Source: Bilophila wadsworthia ATCC 49260 (GTDB lineage Bacteria > Desulfobacterota > Desulfovibrionia > Desulfovibrionales > Desulfovibrionaceae). From it: 17,835 bases of DNA. This document shows positions 1-9,409 of the stretch, one piece after another; the first letter of the stretch is position 1; every line of letters begins with the position of its first letter. The position numbers and the translations under genes were made by a program. The DNA lies in the NCBI RefSeq assembly GCF_000701705.1, contig NZ_JNJP01000075.1:1-17835 (forward strand), written 5' to 3'. The notes under the pieces are model-generated. The model was given only the letters and a program-made list of their open reading frames with translations, did not search any database and was not told the origin of the DNA.

Positions 1-218
1 CCATATTTAGGTGGAATCGACAGTAACATGTGCACATGATCCACACACAGGTGCCCTTCCAATATCTTGCAGCCTCGGCGGTTGGCCAATTCATGAAATA
101 CGCCCACCAACTCCTCACGAATCTTGCCGTACAAAACCTTTTTCCGGTATTTCGGAATCCACACTATATGATACTTACACTCCCAGACCGTATGACTTAA
201 ACTTTGTAATTGCTTCAT
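1..218 (-). CDS. tnpA: IS200/IS605 family transposase TnpA (N-terminal 72 codons, cut by window edge)
   Basis: This is the Y1 HUH-type transposase of the IS200/IS605 family, which cuts and rejoins single-stranded element ends near replication forks. The translation begins MKQLQSLSHTVWECKYHIVW and continues with PKYRKK, typical of the family N-terminus. The HUH metal-binding pair is seen as H61-V62-H63, followed by MLLSIPPKY, close to the family motif. The catalytic tyrosine (usually near residue 125 of about 150) lies outside the window, so integrity is unknown. The start is the ATG at 218-216, preceded by a strong AAGGAGG Shine-Dalgarno at 231-225. That site is also one arm of an inverted repeat. 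Confidence 0.9.
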   Translation of the reverse strand, partial: MKQLQSLSHTVWECKYHIVWIPKYRKKVLYGKIREELVGVFHELANRRGCKILEGHLCVDHVHMLLSIPPKY

Positions 219-224
219 AAAAAG

Positions 225-261
225 CCTCCTTGTTCTGCCTTGAGCGGTTCGGACAAGGAGG
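225..261 (-). promoter_or_regulatory. Leader hairpin that would sequester the tnpA ribosome binding site
   Basis: In the tnpA transcript (minus strand) the nine bases at 261-253 are exactly complementary to the nine at 233-225. The latter contain the AAGGAGG Shine-Dalgarno of tnpA. The loop is 19 nt. A stem here would hide the ribosome binding site. This matches the known control of Salmonella IS200, where a leader stem-loop blocks translation. The pairing is seen in the sequence; its function is inferred from that family. Confidence 0.65.
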
Positions 262-296
262 TTTGCTGTTTTAGGGAATTGTCAAACTGCAGGAGC

Positions 297-315
297 CCCC
301 CGGCTTAGCCGGGGG
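297..315. repeat. Subterminal hairpin of the IS200/IS605 left end
   Basis: This is a perfect inverted repeat of 8 bp (CCCCCGGC / GCCGGGGG) with loop TTA. It sits on the side of tnpA where the left end is expected. IS200/IS605 transposases bind such imperfect or perfect hairpins in single-stranded form. No T-run follows on either strand, which argues against a simple terminator. Confidence 0.7.
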
Positions 316-512
316 ATCACGTCAAGGATTTGGACATACGCATTCTACATATCCATAATGTACACACAAAAAGACACGTTACGCGGTCCAGACAGCGCCG
401 TGTGGACTGTGTGGAACACTTCAAGACGCTATTCAAGCCGGAAGTCTCGCCGAAGCTGATGTGGAAAAACACTGCAAAAATACTCGGGCTTGAAATCTCC
501 GAAGGGGATTAA
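315..512 (+). pseudogene. 3' remnant of an unidentified gene, possibly amidohydrolase-like
   Basis: A plus-strand frame is open from the edge of the IS left end to a TAA at 510-512. Its last part (FKPEVSPKLMWKNTAKILGLE) is weakly reminiscent of the C-terminus of amidohydrolase-2 family enzymes, where a KILxxNAxxLxGL helix closes the barrel. No start codon with a ribosome binding site is visible, and the first 20 codons (many His, Arg, Lys) do not look like a protein interior. A clear plus-strand terminator follows 56 bases later, which fits the end of a real gene. I read it as the stump of a gene whose upstream part was lost or displaced at the IS insertion. The family assignment is tentative. 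Confidence 0.3.
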
Positions 513-568
513 GACGTAAGAGACGAATACATCGCTCCCACTCGCCGTGAACAATGGCTCCCGCATTG

Positions 569-608
569 AGGTATGCCCCCTGTATCCTTACGAGGGGCAT
601 ACCTTTTT
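569..608 (+). terminator. Rho-independent terminator after the gene remnant
   Basis: There is an 11-bp perfect stem (AGGTATGCCCC at 569-579 with GGGGCATACCT at 594-604), a 14-nt loop, and a run of five T (604-608). It terminates plus-strand transcription coming from the IS and remnant side. Confidence 0.85.
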
Positions 609-710
609 CCATTTTGCAGATTTCAAACGACTAACCGACAGAGCTTATAGAAAAATATCAAAAAGTAGCTCTCCCCGATACCCCTTGGGTGTACACATAC
701 GCTGGATACG

Positions 711-743
711 AAAAAAGGCAGCTACGGTTTCCGTAACTGCCTT
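711..743 (-). terminator. Rho-independent terminator of tRNA-Leu
   Basis: On the minus strand GGCAGTTACGG (741-731) pairs with CCGTAGCTGCC (727-717) around an AAA loop, with one G-U pair, and is followed by six T (716-711). It starts about 10 bases after the encoded CCA of the tRNA and ends that transcript. Confidence 0.85.
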
Positions 744-752
744 ATTTCATTC

Positions 753-839
753 TGGTACCGGGAGCGAGACTTGAACTCGCAAGATGTTGCCATCGGCGGA
801 TTTTGAGTCCGCTGCGTCTACCAATTCCACCATCCCGGC
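753..839 (-). tRNA. tRNA-Leu (anticodon CAA)
   Basis: This is a class II tRNA of 87 nt with all arms visible on the minus strand. The acceptor is GCCGGGA/TCCCGGT, the D-arm contains GGTAGAC, and the anticodon stem GCGGA/TCCGC encloses loop CTCAAAA. The long variable arm is GATG-GCAA-CATC, and the T-arm GCGAG/CTCGC has loop TTCAAGT. The 3' CCA is encoded. The anticodon is CAA, reading UUG. The long variable arm and the CAA anticodon make leucine the clear identity. The first acceptor pair is G1-U72 as read, a wobble and mildly unusual. A promoter lies immediately upstream and a terminator immediately downstream, so the gene is monocistronic. Confidence 0.97.
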
Positions 840-852
840 GTGTCGAAGCCGT

Positions 853-881
853 CTTATGCCACAATGTCTCCTCACGGTCAA
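853..881 (-). promoter_or_regulatory. Sigma-70-type promoter of tRNA-Leu
   Basis: On the minus strand, TTGACC (881-876) is separated by exactly 17 bases from CATAAG (858-853). These match five and four of six consensus positions. The predicted start lies a few bases before the mature tRNA 5' end at 839. Confidence 0.65.
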
Positions 882-1024
882 GTGGAGAATGGTTCCGTGC
901 CCTCTTTTCCCGCGTGGAACCTCGCTTTCCAAAGCATTCGCGGCTCAGCCCTTGCGTCATACCGGATTCTCTGACACAACAACTGTGTTTTCGTTCACCT
1001 TTTTCCATAACTATGAGGCATCAT

Positions 1025-1612
1025 ATGTTCCAGTCTCTGGGTGCAAAAACATTCATTCTTCCGACTCCAGTATTCCTCGTAGGTACGTATGACCATACCG
1101 GCCGTCCCAACATCATGACCGCCGCATGGGGAGGCATCTGCGCCTCTCAGCCGCCGAGTATCGCCGTTTCCATCCGCAAGAGCCGTTGGACCTATAACGC
1201 CATTCTTGAGCGCAAGTCCTTCACCATCAACATTCCTTCCCGCAAACTCGCCGCGCAATCCGATTTCGCCGGGATGCATTCCGGGCGCGATACCGACAAG
1301 TTCACGGCCCTGAATCTTACCCCCGTTCCCGCCGAACATGTGGACGCACCCGGCATCGCCGAATGTCCCGTTATTGTTGAGCTGACGCTCTCGCATACGC
1401 TTGAGCTCGGTTCACACACCCAGTTCATCGGCGAGATCATGGACGTGAAGGTCGACTCCGCCTGCATGCGTGAAGACGGCCTCCCCGATCCCGCACTCAT
1501 CGATCCGCTGCTTTTCGCGCCGCTCGTCCAGGAATATTGGGCTATCAGCCAGTTTGAGGCTCGCGCCTTCTCCGCAGGCCACGCCCTCACGCATTCCGCC
1601 GTATTGGGGTAA
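1025..1612 (+). CDS. flr: Flavoredoxin-like flavin reductase (FMN-binding split-barrel protein)
   Basis: This 195-residue cytoplasmic protein is of the flavin reductase-like, FMN-binding split-barrel family. The segments SLGAKTFILPTPVFLVGTYD, GRPNIMTAAWGGICAS, PSIAVSIRKSRWTYNAI and TQFIGEIMDVKVD follow the Desulfovibrio flavoredoxin pattern from end to end. In Desulfovibrio, flavoredoxin has been linked to electron transfer in thiosulfate reduction. Here the physiological partner is not shown. An in-frame ATG at 1013 exists, but the ATG at 1025 has a GAGG Shine-Dalgarno (1015-1018) at good spacing and begins MFQSLGAKT as in relatives, so it is preferred. The gene stands alone between a divergent tRNA and a long hairpin that starts 8 bases after the stop. 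No convincing promoter was found in the 130 bases upstream. Confidence 0.85.
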   Translation: MFQSLGAKTFILPTPVFLVGTYDHTGRPNIMTAAWGGICASQPPSIAVSIRKSRWTYNAILERKSFTINIPSRKLAAQSDFAGMHSGRDTDKFTALNLTPVPAEHVDAPGIAECPVIVELTLSHTLELGSHTQFIGEIMDVKVDSACMREDGLPDPALIDPLLFAPLVQEYWAISQFEARAFSAGHALTHSAVLG

Positions 1613-1620
1613 GAGGAAAT

Positions 1621-1676
1621 GTGGGGGAAGGGAGAAGGGGACTTTCTTCAGAAAGTCCCCTTCTCCCTTCCCCCAC
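1621..1676. terminator. Perfect 27-bp hairpin at the end of the flavoredoxin gene
   Basis: Bases 1621-1647 are the exact reverse complement of 1650-1676, leaving a TC tip (opening to TTCA). The arms are purine-rich then pyrimidine-rich, with the tip core ACTTTCT/AGAAAGT. There is no T-run after it. It may therefore act as a 3'-end stabiliser, a Rho-assisted stop or a mobile palindrome rather than a classical terminator. A sibling closes pyrC at 17780-17833. Confidence 0.7.
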
Positions 1677-1795
1677 ACCCCCTCCCCTCATCCTTCAAAG
1701 ACTTTTCCCTTTATCGAATCCCCCATCCGCAGTATTCACTATGCCCAAGAATCACTCCCCCATGACGATACCATTCCAGATCCAGCGGTGGTCAT

Positions 1796-1831
1796 CAAAA
1801 AACGCCCGAATACACGAACGTATCCGGGCGT
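1796..1831 (-). terminator. Rho-independent terminator of the purF-cimA transcript
   Basis: On the minus strand ACGCCCGGATAC (1831-1820) pairs with GTATTCGGGCGT (1813-1802), with one G-U pair and a 6-nt loop. Six T follow (1802-1797). It lies about 148 bases after the cimA stop. The rest of the 366-base gap 1613-1978 holds two long-hairpin elements (1621-1676 and a degenerate one at 1893-1952) and no credible gene. Confidence 0.85.
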
Positions 1832-1892
1832 CTTCACTTTCTCATCCAACGGAACTGCCGCCGGGCGGCCTCCCAACCAGTCGAAAGTCTTA

Positions 1893-1952
1893 GGAGGGAA
1901 AAGGATCTGTGGGGGTGCTCTCCCCTTCTCCAGAAAGGTTCCCCTTTCCCTC
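1893..1952. repeat. Degenerate member of the long operon-end hairpin family
   Basis: The outer arms GAGGGAAAAGG (1894-1904) and CCTTTCCCTC (1943-1952) pair with one bulge. Inside, GGGG (1911-1915) can pair with CCCC (1922-1925). A CCAGAAAGG segment near 1931 matches the tip core of the perfect hairpin at 17780-17833. It begins 27 bases after the cimA stop on the minus strand. This is a decayed or rearranged copy and no T-run is seen. Confidence 0.4.
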
Positions 1953-1978
1953 ACCAATCCAACTCTCGCATTCTGTCT

Positions 1979-3604
1979 CTATCGCAAGTCGCGGAGCTTC
2001 CGCTGCCCCTCCTCGTCACGATACAACTTATACACGACAGAATCCACAAGCCCCTGCCAGCTGGCTTCGATGATGTCATGCGACACGCCCACGGTCACCC
2101 ATGTGCTGTCGGCGTCGCCCGATTCGATAAGCACACGGACAACGGAGGCCGTCCCGCCCGTACCGTCGGAAGCGGAAAGGACGCGGACCTTGAAGTCCAA
2201 CAGCTTCATTTCCTTCAAACGCGGATAGAACGGCAGAAGCGCCTTGCGGAGCGCGGTATCAAGCGCGTTGACCGGGCCGTTGCCGGTGGCTGCGGTATGC
2301 TCGACGGCACCCTCCACTTCCACCATGACCGTGGCTTCTTCCATCGGCAACTCATGGCTGGCATCACGCACGGCGCTCACATGGTACTGCACCAGCTTGA
2401 AGAAGTCCCGGACGCCGCGCCGCGCCAGTTTGCGCAGGATGAGCAGCTCGACGCTGGCTTCGGCGGACGCGTAGTCGTACCCGAGGCTGGCCTTCTTTTT
2501 CAGCTCGTTGAACAGCCCCTTGACCACGGGCTCGTCCTTGTCCAGATGGAACCCGAACCGGCGGGCCAGCGAAACGATGTTGCTCCGTCCGCCGAGCTCC
2601 GTGATCAGAATGCGCTGGCCGTTGCCGACCAACTCCGGCTCCATATGTTCGTACAGGGAGGAACAGCGGTTGACGGCGCTGACGTGCACTCCGCCCTTGT
2701 GCGCAAACGCGGAATTGCCCACGAAAGGCTGACGGTTGAACGGCTTCATATTCGCCACTTCAGCAAAGTAGGACGACAGTTTGGTCAGCTGGCGGAGCCG
2801 CACATCAGCGGGCTCAGGCAAGCAGGTCAAACCGCATTTCACCTGCAATACCGGGATGATCGAACACAGGTTGGCATTGCCGCAGCGCTCGCCCACCCCA
2901 TTGATCGTGCCCTGCACCATTTCCGCGCCAGCCTGCACGGCAACGATGGTATTCGCCACCGCCATCTCGCAGTCGTTGTGCGTATGGATGCCGAGCCGCA
3001 CTTCCGGCAAGGCCACGCGCAGATCCGAAACGATCTGCTGCATCTCGTTCGGCAGGGTGCCGCCATTGGTGTCGCACAGATTGATGATCAGCGCGCCCGC
3101 CTCGTGCGCGGCCCGCAGGACTGCCAGCGAGTATTCCGCATTCCGCTTGTAGCCGTCGAAAAAATGCTCCGCGTCAAAATAGACTTCCGGCATGGAGCGC
3201 TTCAAGTAGGCTACCGAATTACGGATGATGTCCAGATTCCGTTTGGGGTCCAGACGCAGGGCTTCCTTCGCATGGCGTTCGCACGATTTGCCGAAAATCG
3301 TCCCCGCCGTCGCGCCGGAAGCGATGAGCGCGTTCAGATTCGGGTCTTCTTCCACCTTGTTGTCGGGATGGTGCGTGCTCCCAAACGCGGCGATACGGGC
3401 GTATTTCAGGTGATAGTTGGCGATCTCCTTGAAAAACGCCACGTCCACCGGATTGGAACCGGGCCAGCCGCCTTCGATATAGTCGATGCCGAATTCATCA
3501 AGGCGCAAGGCAATCTTGATTTTATCCGGGGTCGACAGGTTGACGTCTTCGGCCTGCGTGCCGTCGCGGAGGGTCGTATCGTACAGGACAATCTTCTGCG
3601 TCAT
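1979..3604 (-). CDS. cimA: (R)-citramalate synthase
   Basis: The enzyme condenses pyruvate with acetyl-CoA to (R)-citramalate, the first step of the threonine-independent isoleucine route; it is cytoplasmic. The 541 residues show the DRE-TIM barrel motif DTTLRDG at 9-15, the metal-binding HTHND at 207-211, and GERCGNANL at 238-246. The C-terminal third (about 400-541) has the LeuA-type allosteric dimer domain pattern (VMVEVEGAVEHTAATGNGPV). The DGTQAEDVNLS start and the length fit CimA-type (TIGR00977-like) enzymes better than isopropylmalate synthase, though LeuA-family paralogues are the main alternative. The ATG follows a GGAAAGGA Shine-Dalgarno only 18 bases after the purF stop, so purF-cimA is very likely one transcript. 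The stop is TAG. Confidence 0.93.
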   Translation of the reverse strand: MTQKIVLYDTTLRDGTQAEDVNLSTPDKIKIALRLDEFGIDYIEGGWPGSNPVDVAFFKEIANYHLKYARIAAFGSTHHPDNKVEEDPNLNALIASGATAGTIFGKSCERHAKEALRLDPKRNLDIIRNSVAYLKRSMPEVYFDAEHFFDGYKRNAEYSLAVLRAAHEAGALIINLCDTNGGTLPNEMQQIVSDLRVALPEVRLGIHTHNDCEMAVANTIVAVQAGAEMVQGTINGVGERCGNANLCSIIPVLQVKCGLTCLPEPADVRLRQLTKLSSYFAEVANMKPFNRQPFVGNSAFAHKGGVHVSAVNRCSSLYEHMEPELVGNGQRILITELGGRSNIVSLARRFGFHLDKDEPVVKGLFNELKKKASLGYDYASAEASVELLILRKLARRGVRDFFKLVQYHVSAVRDASHELPMEEATVMVEVEGAVEHTAATGNGPVNALDTALRKALLPFYPRLKEMKLLDFKVRVLSASDGTGGTASVVRVLIESGDADSTWVTVGVSHDIIEASWQGLVDSVVYKLYRDEEGQRKLRDLR

Positions 3605-3622
3605 GGCGTTCCTTTCCAGTGG

Positions 3623-5005
3623 TTACTCTGCGGAACCGCAGCAGGAGCACTGCCCGCCGCAAGCAACCGGGTATTCACCATTGAAACAGGCGAGACAGTA
3701 CTTGTCCGGTTCGGAAACCGAGTTCAGCAGCCCTTCGATGGTGAGGTAATGAAGCGAATCAAGATTCAGCAGGCCGGGCAAGGCTTCCAGAGGGTGGTTG
3801 GCGGCCACGAGTTCCCCGCGGGACGAGAAATTGATCCCGTAGAAGCAGGGATGGCGCAACGGCGGACAGCTCACGCGGAAATGCACCTCACGAGCGCCCA
3901 GCTCACGCAGCTTGACCACACGGGTGCGAACCGTCGTGCCGCGCACGATGGAGTCGTCGACGATGCAGATGCGACGGTTCTTGATCATGGAGCGCACCGG
4001 GTTCAGCTTCACGCGGACGCCGAAATTGCGCATGGTCTGGGAGGGCTGAATGAAGGTGCGGCCCACGTAGTGGTTACGGATATACGCCTGTTCGTAGGGC
4101 ACACCGGCGGCATGAGCAAAACCGATGGCCGCGTACACGCCGGAGTCCGGGAACGGCATGACCAGTTCGGCGTCGGTGGGCGCTTCCTTGGCCATTTCGT
4201 AGCCCATGTGCTTGCGGCACTGATACACGTCTTCACCGAACACGATGGAGTCGGGGCGGGCAAAATAGACCAGCTCAAAAATGCACTGGCGGACAGGCAC
4301 CTTGCCGGCATTGTTGAGCGGGCGGCTGACGACCTTGTCGCCGTCGACGACAACCATTTCGCCGGGCAACACTTCACGGAGATATTCGGCCTCCAACAGG
4401 TCAAAAGCGCAAGTTTCGGAAGCGAACACATAGGCGTCGTCCACCTTGCCCATTGCCAACGGATGGAAGCCGTGGGCGTCGCGCAGCGCGATGATGCGGC
4501 CTTCGGACAGGATGATGAGGGAATACGCCCCGCGCACGCGATCGCAAGCGGAGAGGATGGCCTCCTCAAGATCCTTCTTTTTGGCAAGGCTGCGCGCAAT
4601 GAGGTGCACGAAAATTTCACTGTCGCTGCTGGTCTGGAAGATGGCGCCTTCGCTTTCCAGTTCGCCGCGGAGTTCCGAGGCATTGGTCAGATTGCCGTTG
4701 TGGGCCAGCGCGATCTCGATGCCGCAAACCCGGACGACCAGCGGCTGGGCGTTCTTGCGAACCGAAACCCCCGAGGTGGAGTAACGCACGTGGCCGATGG
4801 CCCTGTTGCCCTGCAATTCCTGACCAAGCGTCGCTTCGTCGTATACGTCCGGCACGAGCCCCATGCCCGCGTGCAGCCGGATGTGCTTGCCGTCATAACT
4901 TGCGATGCCCGTGCTTTCCTGCCCGCGATGCTGGAGGGCGTACAGACCGAAATAGGCCATCCGAGCCGCTTCAGGATGTCCAGAAATACCAAAAATTCCG
5001 CACAT
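3623..5005 (-). CDS. purF: Amidophosphoribosyltransferase (Fe-S, Bacillus type)
   Basis: It catalyses the first committed purine step: PRPP plus glutamine to 5-phosphoribosylamine. The 460-residue product starts Met-Cys2-GIFGI, so removal of Met exposes the Ntn-hydrolase nucleophile directly, without the propeptide known in Bacillus. The glutaminase domain spans about 2-235 (HRGQES at 26-31, HNGNLTN at 102-108). The phosphoribosyltransferase domain follows, with the PRPP loop ICIVDDSIVRGTT at 346-358. Cys241, Cys387, Cys437 and Cys440 match the four ligands of the Bacillus-type [4Fe-4S] cluster. Unusually, the tail ends CGGQCSCCGSAE, adding four more cysteines in the last twelve residues. The frame is open further upstream, but this ATG gives the required Cys and has an AAAAGG site at 5017-5012. 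cimA follows 18 bases downstream. Confidence 0.97.
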   Translation of the reverse strand: MCGIFGISGHPEAARMAYFGLYALQHRGQESTGIASYDGKHIRLHAGMGLVPDVYDEATLGQELQGNRAIGHVRYSTSGVSVRKNAQPLVVRVCGIEIALAHNGNLTNASELRGELESEGAIFQTSSDSEIFVHLIARSLAKKKDLEEAILSACDRVRGAYSLIILSEGRIIALRDAHGFHPLAMGKVDDAYVFASETCAFDLLEAEYLREVLPGEMVVVDGDKVVSRPLNNAGKVPVRQCIFELVYFARPDSIVFGEDVYQCRKHMGYEMAKEAPTDAELVMPFPDSGVYAAIGFAHAAGVPYEQAYIRNHYVGRTFIQPSQTMRNFGVRVKLNPVRSMIKNRRICIVDDSIVRGTTVRTRVVKLRELGAREVHFRVSCPPLRHPCFYGINFSSRGELVAANHPLEALPGLLNLDSLHYLTIEGLLNSVSEPDKYCLACFNGEYPVACGGQCSCCGSAE

Positions 5006-5378
5006 ACAATACCTTTTGTCACGAAGAGGGCGGAAAAAGCCCCTTGAAGAAAGGCTTCTTCCGCCCTCTTCAGGCTTTCCTTCCGCTCCGTCGACCTTTG
5101 TTGTGGTCAGTGGATAACGCCCGCGGAGGCAGGGCGTTCGTTGTACGCTTGTCACAGTCCAGCGGGGCTTTGCCCCATTCCCGGCAAGGTCCCGCCCCCG
5201 TCGGCGGATAGCCTTCCGCCCCCCAAAAGGCAGGGATTCCGGCATCGCGTTTCCGCGAGAGGCCGCAGGCTGGCCTAAACAGGCAAGCCTTCCGGTACAA
5301 CGGCATCACGGTTGCATACCGTTTCCGCCGCCGTCCCGGAAGGCCGGGTATCTTTTCAAAAAAGGAGGGAGAAATGAT
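5006..5378 (-). other. Long structured noncoding leader of purF
   Basis: About 370 bases lie between the carB terminator and purF with no credible gene. On the minus strand the stretch has several strong hairpins in series: GGCGGA/TCCGCC (about 5220-5203), GGGGC/GCCCC (5175-5163), AACGCCC/GGGCGTT (5137-5115) and a 19-bp stem with one mismatch (5071-5053 with 5041-5023). The last ends 17 bases before the purF ATG, next to its ribosome binding site. The density suggests RNA-level control of purF-cimA, but I do not recognise a named riboswitch with confidence and found no clear promoter. Confidence 0.4.
5023..5071 (-). promoter_or_regulatory. 19-bp hairpin immediately upstream of purF
   Basis: Bases 5023-5041 and 5053-5071 are inverted repeats with one mismatch and an 11-nt loop. 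On the purF transcript the stem ends 6 bases before the AAAAGG ribosome binding site. There is no T-run directly after it, so a translation or processing role is as likely as termination. Confidence 0.5.
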
Positions 5379-5416
5379 AAAAAAAACTTCCGGTTCTTGC
5401 AACACGCGGAGAACCG
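5379..5416 (-). terminator. Rho-independent terminator after carB
   Basis: On the minus strand CGGTTCT (5416-5410) pairs with AGAACCG (5397-5391) around a 12-nt loop. GAAG and then eight T (5386-5379) follow. It lies about 75 bases after the carB stop and separates carB from purF transcription. Confidence 0.75.
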
Positions 5417-5490
5417 CCCCCTCCTTAAGAGGCTTTCAGCAGGGGAGGAACGAGGGAGGGCCGCCTTATCAGAAGCGCCCTCCCCGCGGG

Positions 5491-8730
<3,240 letters not shown>

Positions 8731-9105
8731 ATCGCTCCCCGCTGGGCAAGGGTAGATTTGTTTCGTCCGCAACCGGCCTCTCCACCGGCTGACACCAATG
8801 GCCGCACGCCGAAACAGCGGCACTCCATCATATAGGGAAATGAAGAATAATGAATCCCTCAGTTCCTACACGCCATTGTTCCCGCTGGCAAGAGGAAGAA
8901 GCGCACCTTTTCCGGAAATCCCGCCGCTCCTTTTCCCCTTCCGGACGCGCGACGGAAGGAATACAGCCAGCCGTTCCGTACGAAAAACGCGGCTTACCTC
9001 TTGCGTTTTTTTGGGAGAGCGTATATGAAACCAGTCTTTGGTGCGGACAGTCCGTGCCCCTAGAAAGATTTTTTCGGGCGACCGTCCGAATATATGGAGG
9101 ATGTC
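8731..9105. promoter_or_regulatory. Divergent intergenic region between carB and rpmB
   Basis: These 375 bases hold no credible gene. A TATGAT box on the minus strand (8832-8827) could serve carB, giving a leader of about 90 nt, but no good -35 accompanies it. On the plus strand TTGCGT (9001-9006), 17 bases and TATGAA (9024-9029) form a weak candidate for rpmB. Both are tentative. Confidence 0.3.
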
Positions 9106-9315
9106 ATGTCCAAGCAGTGCGAATTTTGTGGCAAAAAGCCCCAGACCGGCAACTATGTGAGCCATTCCAACATCAAGACCAAGCGTGTGTTCAACCCCAA
9201 CCTTCAGAACGTGCGTCACCAGTTCGCCAACGGCGAAGTCCGCACGGTTTCCGTGTGCACCCGCTGCCTGCGCTCCGGCGTGGTTACGAAACCCGTTGTC
9301 CGCAAGGCCGACTAG
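9106..9315 (+). CDS. rpmB: 50S ribosomal protein L28 (zinc-ligand type)
   Basis: This 69-residue ribosomal large-subunit protein matches bL28 throughout: MSKQCEFCGKKPQTGNYVSH, then NIKTKRVFNPNLQNVR and the VSVCTRCLRSG end. Cys5, Cys8, Cys51 and Cys54 form two CxxC pairs, so this is the zinc-binding (C+) form of L28 rather than the cysteine-free form used in zinc limitation. An in-frame ATG at 9094 lies upstream, but the GGAGG at 9096-9100 fits the ATG at 9106 and the conserved N-terminus. A strong terminator follows 29 bases after the stop, so it is probably transcribed alone. Confidence 0.98.
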   Translation: MSKQCEFCGKKPQTGNYVSHSNIKTKRVFNPNLQNVRHQFANGEVRTVSVCTRCLRSGVVTKPVVRKAD

Positions 9316-9341
9316 TTCCCGTGTCTGCGGCATGGTTTTCC

Positions 9342-9377
9342 AAAAATCCCCGGTTGTCCGCAGCCGGGGATTTTTTT
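9342..9377 (+). terminator. Rho-independent terminator of rpmB
   Basis: AAATCCCCGG (9344-9353) pairs with CCGGGGATTT (9364-9373) around a 10-nt loop. Flanking A's extend the stem, and seven T (9371-9377) follow. Confidence 0.92.
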
Positions 9378-9409
9378 GCTTTTTGAAGAACAGACCTTAC
9401 CTCAAGGAC

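Larger units (their letters stand above)
1..318 (-). mobile_element. IS200/IS605-family element, left end and 5' part of transposase (partial)
   Basis: The left end of a single-strand transposing (Y1 HUH) insertion sequence runs off the left window edge. It consists of the transposase start, a leader with an inverted repeat (225-233 with 253-261), and a perfect 8-bp hairpin with a 3-nt loop (297-304 with 308-315) expected for the subterminal structured end recognised by TnpA. IS200/IS605 elements lack terminal inverted repeats and target duplications. The outer boundary is therefore not sharply visible, and about 318 is an estimate just beyond the hairpin. Whether a tnpB accessory gene is present cannot be seen. 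Confidence 0.8.

Noticed and set aside
803..1024. Upstream extension of the flavoredoxin frame into the tRNA-Leu gene
   Set aside because: It would translate the antisense of the tRNA. The start at 1025 has a Shine-Dalgarno and the family N-terminus.
2078..5047. Very long plus-strand open frame opposite cimA and purF (989 codons)
   Set aside because: It is antisense to two well-recognised genes. Its translation is rich in His, Arg, Gly and Ala without domain motifs, as expected for the complementary frame of GC-rich genes.
5070..5405. 111-codon minus-strand ORF upstream of purF
   Set aside because: It overlaps the carB terminator and strong leader hairpins, and its translation has no protein-like pattern.
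8850..9386. Open frames in the carB-rpmB intergenic region overlapping rpmB
   Set aside because: They overlap rpmB in another frame and have no good start site or recognisable content. The region reads as a divergent promoter region.
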